Of a stretch of DNA of 64,000 bases, positions 55,980 through 64,000 are shown piece after piece. The first letter of the stretch is position 1. Each line of letters starts with the position of its first letter. The stretch is from Eledone cirrhosa (taxonomy: Eukaryota; Mollusca; Cephalopoda; Octopoda; Eledonidae), in the NCBI GenBank assembly GCA_964016885.1, contig OZ024744.1:24474798-24538797 (forward strand), read 5' to 3'. The notes below the pieces were generated by a model that worked only from the letters and a program-made list of their open reading frames with translations, did no database searches and was not told the DNA's origin. Made by a program: the position numbers and the translations under genes.

Positions 55980-58900
55980 TGAATCTTAAGAACTGACTTG
56001 TTTTAATAACACTTTAATCTTATGATAAAACTCGTTTTAACACCAGTTGAATCTTAAGAACTTACTCGTTTTAACAACAGTTGAATCTTAAGAGAAAATT
56101 CGTTTTAACAACAGCTAAATCTTAAGAACTGACTCGTTTTAACAACAGTTGAATCTTATGATAACACTCTTGTTAACAACAGTTGCATTTTAAGTTAAAA
56201 CTGGTTTTAACAACAGTTGAATGTTAAGAACTGACTCGTTTTAACCACAGTTGAATCTTAAGAGAAAATTCGTTTTAACAACAGCTGAATCTTAAGAACT
56301 GACTCTTTTTAACAACAGTTGAATCTCATGATAAAACTCGTTTAACAGTTGCATTTTAAGAGAAAACTGGTTTTAACAACAGTTGAATCTTAAGAACTGA
56401 CTCGTTTTAATAACACTTTAATCTTATGATAAAACTCGTTATAACAACAGTTGATTCTTAAGAAATTACTCGTTTTTACAACAGTTGAATCTTAAGATAT
56501 AACTCGTTATAACAACAGTTGATTCTTAAGAAATTACTCCTTTTTACAACAGTTGAATCTTAAGATAAATCTCGTTTTAAGAACAGTTTAATGTTAAGAA
56601 CTGACTTGTTTTAACAACAGTTGAATCTTAAGAACTGATTCGTTTTAACAACAGTTGCATTTTAAGATAAAACTGGTTTTTTCAACAGTTGAATCTGAAG
56701 AACTGACTCGTTTTCACAACAGTTGAATCTGAAGAACTGACTCGTTTTAACAACAGTTGAATCTTAAGAACTGACTCGTTTTATCAACAGTTGAATCTGA
56801 AGATAAACTCGTTTTAACAACAGTTGAATCTTAAGAACTCACTCGTTTTAACAACACTTGTATCTTATGATAAAACTGGTTTTAACAACAGTTGAAACTT
56901 ATGATAAAACTCGTTTTAATAACAGTTGCATTTTAAGATAAAACTGGTTTTAACAACAGTTGAATCTGAAGAACTGACTCGTTTGAACAACAGTTGAATC
57001 TTAAGAACTGACTCGTTTTAACAACAGTTGAATCTTAAAATAAAACTATTTTTAACAACAGTTGAATCTTAAAATAAATCTGGTTTTAATAACAGTTGAA
57101 TCTTAAGAACTGACTCGTTTTAAGAACACTTTATTCGCATGATAAAACTCGGTATAACAACAGTTGATTCTTAAGAAATTACTCGTTTTAACAATAGTTG
57201 AATCTTAAGATAAAACTCGTTTTAACAACAGTTGAATCTTTAGAACTGAATCGTTTTAATAACAGTTGAATCTTAAAATAAAACTCGTTTTAACAACAGT
57301 TGAATCTTAAGAACTGTCTCGTGTTAACAACAGTTGAATCTTAAGATAAAATCTGTTTTAACAACAGTTGAAAGTTAAGAACTGACTCGTTTTAACAACA
57401 GTTGAATCTTTAAAAAAAACTGGTTATAACAACAGTTGAATCTTAAGAACTGACTCGTCTTAACAACAGTTGAATCTTAAGAACTGATTCGTTTTAGCAA
57501 CAGATGAATCTTAATATAAAACTCGTTTTAACAACAGTTGAATCTAAAGAACTGATTCGTTTTAACAACAGTTGAATCTTAAATAAAACTCGTTATAACA
57601 ACAGTTGATTCTTAAGAAATTACTCGTTTTAACAACAGTTGAATCTTAAGATAAAACTCGTTTTAACAACTGTTGCATTTTAAGATAAAACTGGTTTTAA
57701 CAACAGTTGAATCTTAAGATCTGACTCGTTTTAACAACACTTGTAACTTATGATAAAACTCGTTTTAACAACAGTTGAACCTTAAGAACTGACTCGTTTT
57801 AACAACAGTTGAATTTTAAGAGAAAATTCGTTTTAACAACAGCTGAATCTTTAGAACTGACTCGTTTTAACAACAGTTTATTGTTAAGATAAAACTCGTT
57901 TTAACAACAGTTGCATTTTAAGATAAAACTGGTTTTAACAACAGTTGAATCTTAAGAACTGACTCGTTTTAACAACAGTTTACTCTGAAGAACTGACTCG
58001 TTTTAATAACAGTTGAATCTGAAGATAAAACTCGTTTTAACAACAGTTGAATCTTAAGAACTGACTCGTTTTAACAACACTTGTAACTTATGATAAAACT
58101 CGTTTTAACAACAGTTGAACCTTAAGAACTGACTCGTTTTAACAATAGTTGAATTTTAAGATAAAACTCGTTTTAACAACAGTTGAATATTGAGATAAGA
58201 CTCGTTATAACAACAGTTGATTCTTAAGAAATTACTCGTTTTAACAACAGTTGAATCTTAAGGTAAAACTCGTTTTAACAACAGTTGAATCTTAAGACTG
58301 ACTCGTTTAAACAACAGTTGAATCTTAAGAACTGACTTGTTTTAACAACAATTGAATCTTAAGATAAAACTCGTTTTAACAACAGTTGAATCTTAAGAAC
58401 TGACTCGTTTTAACAACAGTTGCATTTTAAGATAAAATTGGTTTTTACAACAGTTGAATCTGAAGAGCTGACTCGTTTAAACAACAGTTGAATCTTAAAA
58501 TAAAACACTTTTTAACAACAGTTGAATCTTAAAATAAAACTAGTTTTAATAACAGTTGAATCTTAAGAACTGACTCGTTTTAATATAATTTGAATCTTAA
58601 GATAAAATTCGTTTTAACAACAGCTGAATCTAAAGAACTGACTCGTTTTAAGAACACTTTATTCTCATGATAAAACTCGGTATAACAACAGTTGATTCTT
58701 AAGAAATTACTCTTTTTAACAATTGTTGAATCTTAAGATAAAACTCGTTTCAACAACAGTTGAATCTTAAGAGCTGTCTCGTGTTAACAACAGTTGAATC
58801 TAAAGATAAAATCTGTTTTAACAACAGTTGAAAGTTAAGAACTGACTCGTTTTACTAGCAGTTGAATCTTAAGATAAAACTGGTTATAACAACAGTTGAA

Positions 58901-59673
58901 TCTTAAGAACTGACTCGTCTTAACAACAGTTGAATCTTAAGAACTGACTCGTTTTAACAACAGATGAATCTTAAGATAAAACTCATTTTAACAACAGTTG
59001 AATCTTAAGACCTGATTCGTTTTAACAACAGTTGAATATTAAATAAAACTCGTTTTAACAACAGTTGCATTTTAAGATAAAACTGGTTTTAACAACAGTT
59101 GAATCTTAAGAACTGACTCGTTTTAACAACACTTGTAACTTATAATAAAACTCGTTTTAACAAGAGTTGAACCTTAAGAACTGACTCGTTTTAACAACAG
59201 TTGAATCTAAAGAACTGACTCGTTTTAACACAAGTTGAATCTTAAGATAAAACTCGTTTTAACAACAGTTGAACCTTAAGAACTGACTCGTTTAACAACA
59301 GTTGAATCTTAAAATAAAACTCGTTTTAACAGTTGAATTTTAAAATAGAACTAGTTTTAATAACAGTTGAATCTTAAGAAGTGACTCGTTTTAATACAAG
59401 TTGAATCTTAAGCTAAAATTAGTTTTAACAACTGCTGAATCTTAATAACTGACTCGTTTTAAGAACACTTCAATCTTATGATAAAACTCGTGTTAACAAC
59501 AGTTGAATCTTAAGAACTGACTCGTTTTAACAACAGTTGAATCTTAAAATAAAACTCGTTTTAACAACAGTTGAATCTTAAAATAAAACTAGTTTTAATA
59601 ACAGTTGAATCTTAAGAAGTGACTCGTTTTAATATAAGTTGAATCTTAAGCTAAAATTCGTTTTAACAACAGC
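55980..59673 (+). repeat. Higher-order unit R7, copy 1 (3,694 bp)
   Basis: This is the left copy of a 3,694-bp tandem pair. Landmarks: TCTTGTTAAC (56168/59862), TTTTAACCACAG, the run TTTAAAAAAAACTGG near 57409, and the join at CAGTTGAATC/CAGCTGAATC (55979/59673). No difference between copies was found where compared. Its content resembles parts of the 6,913-bp unit (for example TTTATTCGCATG and TTTGAACAACAG near 10200-10370), plus a private cluster of AAATAGAACTAG, AATACAAG and AAGCTAAAATT variants near 59340-59650. Confidence 0.88.
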
Positions 59674-62600
59674 TGAATCTTAAGAACTGACTTGTTTTAA
59701 TAACACTTTAATCTTATGATAAAACTCGTTTTAACACCAGTTGAATCTTAAGAACTTACTCGTTTTAACAACAGTTGAATCTTAAGAGAAAATTCGTTTT
59801 AACAACAGCTAAATCTTAAGAACTGACTCGTTTTAACAACAGTTGAATCTTATGATAACACTCTTGTTAACAACAGTTGCATTTTAAGTTAAAACTGGTT
59901 TTAACAACAGTTGAATGTTAAGAACTGACTCGTTTTAACCACAGTTGAATCTTAAGAGAAAATTCGTTTTAACAACAGCTGAATCTTAAGAACTGACTCT
60001 TTTTAACAACAGTTGAATCTCATGATAAAACTCGTTTAACAGTTGCATTTTAAGAGAAAACTGGTTTTAACAACAGTTGAATCTTAAGAACTGACTCGTT
60101 TTAATAACACTTTAATCTTATGATAAAACTCGTTATAACAACAGTTGATTCTTAAGAAATTACTCGTTTTTACAACAGTTGAATCTTAAGATATAACTCG
60201 TTATAACAACAGTTGATTCTTAAGAAATTACTCCTTTTTACAACAGTTGAATCTTAAGATAAATCTCGTTTTAAGAACAGTTTAATGTTAAGAACTGACT
60301 TGTTTTAACAACAGTTGAATCTTAAGAACTGATTCGTTTTAACAACAGTTGCATTTTAAGATAAAACTGGTTTTTTCAACAGTTGAATCTGAAGAACTGA
60401 CTCGTTTTCACAACAGTTGAATCTGAAGAACTGACTCGTTTTAACAACAGTTGAATCTTAAGAACTGACTCGTTTTATCAACAGTTGAATCTGAAGATAA
60501 ACTCGTTTTAACAACAGTTGAATCTTAAGAACTCACTCGTTTTAACAACACTTGTATCTTATGATAAAACTGGTTTTAACAACAGTTGAAACTTATGATA
60601 AAACTCGTTTTAATAACAGTTGCATTTTAAGATAAAACTGGTTTTAACAACAGTTGAATCTGAAGAACTGACTCGTTTGAACAACAGTTGAATCTTAAGA
60701 ACTGACTCGTTTTAACAACAGTTGAATCTTAAAATAAAACTATTTTTAACAACAGTTGAATCTTAAAATAAATCTGGTTTTAATAACAGTTGAATCTTAA
60801 GAACTGACTCGTTTTAAGAACACTTTATTCGCATGATAAAACTCGGTATAACAACAGTTGATTCTTAAGAAATTACTCGTTTTAACAATAGTTGAATCTT
60901 AAGATAAAACTCGTTTTAACAACAGTTGAATCTTTAGAACTGAATCGTTTTAATAACAGTTGAATCTTAAAATAAAACTCGTTTTAACAACAGTTGAATC
61001 TTAAGAACTGTCTCGTGTTAACAACAGTTGAATCTTAAGATAAAATCTGTTTTAACAACAGTTGAAAGTTAAGAACTGACTCGTTTTAACAACAGTTGAA
61101 TCTTTAAAAAAAACTGGTTATAACAACAGTTGAATCTTAAGAACTGACTCGTCTTAACAACAGTTGAATCTTAAGAACTGATTCGTTTTAGCAACAGATG
61201 AATCTTAATATAAAACTCGTTTTAACAACAGTTGAATCTAAAGAACTGATTCGTTTTAACAACAGTTGAATCTTAAATAAAACTCGTTATAACAACAGTT
61301 GATTCTTAAGAAATTACTCGTTTTAACAACAGTTGAATCTTAAGATAAAACTCGTTTTAACAACTGTTGCATTTTAAGATAAAACTGGTTTTAACAACAG
61401 TTGAATCTTAAGATCTGACTCGTTTTAACAACACTTGTAACTTATGATAAAACTCGTTTTAACAACAGTTGAACCTTAAGAACTGACTCGTTTTAACAAC
61501 AGTTGAATTTTAAGAGAAAATTCGTTTTAACAACAGCTGAATCTTTAGAACTGACTCGTTTTAACAACAGTTTATTGTTAAGATAAAACTCGTTTTAACA
61601 ACAGTTGCATTTTAAGATAAAACTGGTTTTAACAACAGTTGAATCTTAAGAACTGACTCGTTTTAACAACAGTTTACTCTGAAGAACTGACTCGTTTTAA
61701 TAACAGTTGAATCTGAAGATAAAACTCGTTTTAACAACAGTTGAATCTTAAGAACTGACTCGTTTTAACAACACTTGTAACTTATGATAAAACTCGTTTT
61801 AACAACAGTTGAACCTTAAGAACTGACTCGTTTTAACAATAGTTGAATTTTAAGATAAAACTCGTTTTAACAACAGTTGAATATTGAGATAAGACTCGTT
61901 ATAACAACAGTTGATTCTTAAGAAATTACTCGTTTTAACAACAGTTGAATCTTAAGGTAAAACTCGTTTTAACAACAGTTGAATCTTAAGACTGACTCGT
62001 TTAAACAACAGTTGAATCTTAAGAACTGACTTGTTTTAACAACAATTGAATCTTAAGATAAAACTCGTTTTAACAACAGTTGAATCTTAAGAACTGACTC
62101 GTTTTAACAACAGTTGCATTTTAAGATAAAATTGGTTTTTACAACAGTTGAATCTGAAGAGCTGACTCGTTTAAACAACAGTTGAATCTTAAAATAAAAC
62201 ACTTTTTAACAACAGTTGAATCTTAAAATAAAACTAGTTTTAATAACAGTTGAATCTTAAGAACTGACTCGTTTTAATATAATTTGAATCTTAAGATAAA
62301 ATTCGTTTTAACAACAGCTGAATCTAAAGAACTGACTCGTTTTAAGAACACTTTATTCTCATGATAAAACTCGGTATAACAACAGTTGATTCTTAAGAAA
62401 TTACTCTTTTTAACAATTGTTGAATCTTAAGATAAAACTCGTTTCAACAACAGTTGAATCTTAAGAGCTGTCTCGTGTTAACAACAGTTGAATCTAAAGA
62501 TAAAATCTGTTTTAACAACAGTTGAAAGTTAAGAACTGACTCGTTTTACTAGCAGTTGAATCTTAAGATAAAACTGGTTATAACAACAGTTGAATCTTAA

Positions 62601-63367
62601 GAACTGACTCGTCTTAACAACAGTTGAATCTTAAGAACTGACTCGTTTTAACAACAGATGAATCTTAAGATAAAACTCATTTTAACAACAGTTGAATCTT
62701 AAGACCTGATTCGTTTTAACAACAGTTGAATATTAAATAAAACTCGTTTTAACAACAGTTGCATTTTAAGATAAAACTGGTTTTAACAACAGTTGAATCT
62801 TAAGAACTGACTCGTTTTAACAACACTTGTAACTTATAATAAAACTCGTTTTAACAAGAGTTGAACCTTAAGAACTGACTCGTTTTAACAACAGTTGAAT
62901 CTAAAGAACTGACTCGTTTTAACACAAGTTGAATCTTAAGATAAAACTCGTTTTAACAACAGTTGAACCTTAAGAACTGACTCGTTTAACAACAGTTGAA
63001 TCTTAAAATAAAACTCGTTTTAACAGTTGAATTTTAAAATAGAACTAGTTTTAATAACAGTTGAATCTTAAGAAGTGACTCGTTTTAATACAAGTTGAAT
63101 CTTAAGCTAAAATTAGTTTTAACAACTGCTGAATCTTAATAACTGACTCGTTTTAAGAACACTTCAATCTTATGATAAAACTCGTGTTAACAACAGTTGA
63201 ATCTTAAGAACTGACTCGTTTTAACAACAGTTGAATCTTAAAATAAAACTCGTTTTAACAACAGTTGAATCTTAAAATAAAACTAGTTTTAATAACAGTT
63301 GAATCTTAAGAAGTGACTCGTTTTAATATAAGTTGAATCTTAAGCTAAAATTCGTTTTAACAACAGC
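59674..63367 (+). repeat. Higher-order unit R7, copy 2 (3,694 bp)
   Basis: This is the second copy of the 3,694-bp unit, ending about 360 bp before the array stops. After 63367 the sequence repeats the start of the unit for about 20 bases, then departs (GACTCGTTTTAAGAAC instead of GACTTGTTTTAATAAC). Near-perfect identity this close to an array edge is unusual, because edges of satellites generally hold the most diverged copies. Confidence 0.88.
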
Positions 63368-63725
63368 TGAATCTTAAGAACTGACTCGTTTTAAGAACAC
63401 TTTAATATAAGTTGAATCTTATGATAAAACTCGTTTTAACAACAGTTGAATCTTAAGAACTGACTCGTTTTAACAACAGTTGAATTTTAAGATAAAACTC
63501 GTTTTAACAACAGTTGAATCTTAAGATAAAACTCGTTATAACAACAGTTGATTCGTAAGAAATTACTCGTTTTAACAACAGTTGAATCTTAAGATAAAAC
63601 TCGTTTTAACAACAGTTGAATCTTTAGAACTGACTCGTTTTAATAACAGTTGAATCTTACAATAAAACTCGTTTTAACAACAGCTGAATCTTAAGAACTG
63701 ACTCATTTTAACAACAGTTGAGTCT
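63368..63725 (+). repeat. Terminal monomers and right edge of array
   Basis: These are about ten 34-bp monomers not part of the 3,694-bp pair. They are mostly close to consensus, with one irregular unit (TTTAATATAAGTTGAATC near 63401). The last monomer starts at about 63705 as ATTTTAACAACAGTTG, with A replacing the junction G. It keeps roughly 20 positions and then breaks off at AGTCT. No target-site duplication or transposon end was recognised at the break. Confidence 0.85.
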
Positions 63726-63915
63726 ACGTGTAATATTGACACTGACATTGCCTTTATATCAATCTGGCGGTCCGTTCAGATTAAAGATACGAATGCTTCT
63801 TAAAATCCCATCAATACACAACTTTATGATTATCTCTCAAAATTAACCGAAAACAAATTCAGCGAAGATTCTGATTGACAGATAACCTATTGAGATGCCA
63901 CAATTTTCTGAGGAA
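63726..63915. other. Unrecognised single-copy-looking flank
   Basis: This stretch has no similarity to the 34-bp monomer. It is moderately AT-rich with normal-looking complexity. I see no open reading frame of useful length, no RNA gene and no terminal inverted repeat. It could be unique DNA or part of an older dispersed repeat; a genome search would tell. It is the only non-satellite anchor for placing the array on a chromosome. Confidence 0.6.
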
Positions 63916-63936
63916 TGTGTGTGTGTGTGTGTGTGT
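63916..63936 (+). repeat. (TG)n microsatellite
   Basis: Ten TG units plus a final T, 21 bp, without interruption. It directly adjoins the tRNA-like sequence that follows. Dinucleotide runs of this kind are common in animal genomes. Confidence 0.95.
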
Positions 63937-63943
63937 AGGCACG

Positions 63944-63954
63944 CTGCTTAGTGG
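63944..63954 (+). promoter_or_regulatory. Pol III A-box-like motif
   Basis: CTGCTTAGTGG is close to the internal promoter consensus TRGCNNAGTGG, with the first two positions deviating. Its place relative to the element start and the B-box fits a type 2 Pol III promoter. Activity is not shown. Confidence 0.6.
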
Positions 63955-63988
63955 TTAGAGTGTTCAGCACAGGTGTGTAAGTTTACGA

Positions 63989-63997
63989 GTTCAATAC
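63989..63997 (+). promoter_or_regulatory. Pol III B-box motif
   Basis: GTTCAATAC matches the GWTCRANNC consensus fully. It lies 45 bp downstream of the A-box start, as in tRNA genes and tRNA-derived SINEs. Confidence 0.65.
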
Positions 63998-64000
63998 GTG

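Larger units (their letters stand above)
1..63725 (+). repeat. Giant 34-bp satellite array
   Basis: The whole stretch is a head-to-tail tandem array of a 34-bp monomer, about 1,870 copies. Consensus in order: GTTTTAACAACAGTTG (positions 1-16), AATCTTAA (17-24), then a 10-base tail GAACTGACTC (type A) or GATAAAACTC (type B). G+C is about 32% for A and 26% for B. All monomers seen lie in the same orientation. The left end is cut by the window, since the sequence starts mid-monomer. The right end is a partial monomer that loses similarity after about 63725. Neither strand can code at length: each monomer has TAA or TGA triplets and 34 is not a multiple of 3, so every frame meets a stop within about three monomers. 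No transposon insertion, inversion, telomere repeat or CENP-B-box-like sequence was noticed. Such arrays are usually heterochromatic (pericentromeric, subtelomeric or interstitial); which one applies here cannot be told. Confidence 0.98.
63937..64000 (+). mobile_element. tRNA-derived SINE head (cut by window)
   Basis: The segment has the layout of a tRNA 5' part. An A-box-like CTGCTTAGTGG begins about 7 bases in, followed by GTTAGAG as in many tRNA D-arms. A B-box GTTCAATAC (fits GWTCRANNC) comes 45 bp after the A-box, the spacing found in tRNAs. The T-stem around the B-box pairs poorly (ACGAG against CGTG), so a functional tRNA gene is unlikely and a tRNA-derived SINE is the better reading. 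The body, tail and target-site duplication would lie beyond the window. I did not assign the source tRNA or a SINE family. Confidence 0.65.

Noticed and set aside
1..63725. CRISPR-like pattern: a 24-bp conserved part followed by a 10-bp changing part
   Set aside because: The changing part has only a handful of forms, mainly two, and is not a set of unique spacers. The period is 34 bp over 64 kb, with no cas genes or leader. It is a satellite.
1..63725. Protein-coding tandem repeat
   Set aside because: 34 bp is not a multiple of 3, and each monomer has TAA or TGA triplets on both strands, so every frame stops within about three monomers.
1..63725. Iteron or replication-origin array, or 34-bp recombinase sites
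   Set aside because: The copy number, length and lack of any replication or recombinase gene argue against it. The 34-bp length matching lox-type sites is coincidence, as the sequence lacks their arms and spacer.
1..63725. CENP-B box or telomeric repeat inside the monomer
   Set aside because: No stretch resembling the CENP-B box core or TTAGGG-type repeats was seen. The TTCGTTTT in some variants is only a chance partial likeness.
63726..63915. Exon or small gene in the flank
   Set aside because: No reading frame of useful length, splice context or recognisable motif was found in this short stretch.
63937..64000. A functional tRNA gene
   Set aside because: The T-stem pairs poorly, the A-box deviates at two positions, and the 3' half lies outside the window. 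A tRNA-derived SINE fits better.

Overview
The window is almost entirely one tandem-repeat satellite. Bases 1-63725 are a head-to-tail, single-orientation array of an AT-rich 34-bp monomer, roughly 1,870 copies at about 30% G+C. No gene, no recognisable transposon insertion and no inversion were seen inside it. The array runs off the left edge of the window and ends abruptly at about 63725. The last 275 bases are ordinary-looking flank: about 190 bp of unrecognised sequence, a (TG)n microsatellite, and the start of a tRNA-like element with Pol III A- and B-box motifs that looks like the head of a tRNA-derived SINE. A satellite this large next to a microsatellite and a SINE-like element indicates a eukaryotic nuclear genome, most likely an animal. 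The species cannot be named from this.

The monomer has a conserved 24-bp part (GTTTTAACAACAGTTG then AATCTTAA) and a 10-bp tail with two main forms, GAACTGACTC (type A) and GATAAAACTC (type B). A and B often alternate, giving a 68-bp dimer. About ten further variants, including a 30-bp deletion form, recur in fixed neighbour order and act as landmarks for higher-order structure.

Region by region: 1-8928 is the most scrambled part, with internal copies 2.7-3.3 kb apart that have drifted. 8929-22754 is a 6,913-bp block present twice in tandem with no difference at the places compared. 19567-30808 is a 5,621-bp tandem pair overlapping the previous one, and from about 26072 a 4,500-bp unit is repeated. 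A 6,368-bp piece (30031-36398) was duplicated again to 36399-42698, one copy having lost 68 bp. 42699-48277 returns to mixed, older variants. Then come tandem pairs of 2,037 bp (48278-52351), 1,725/1,861 bp (52282-55867) and 3,694 bp (55980-63367), the last ending about 360 bp from the array edge.

There is no operon, pathway or coding system to describe. The biology is that of a satellite growing by nested unequal exchange or segmental amplification, with indels that are mostly multiples of the monomer. Each type-B monomer carries three short dyad symmetries about one helical turn apart, an E-box/MYB-like core and one CpG at the monomer junction. Any binding or chromatin role for these is inference. 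Copy comparisons were made by eye at landmarks, not by full alignment.
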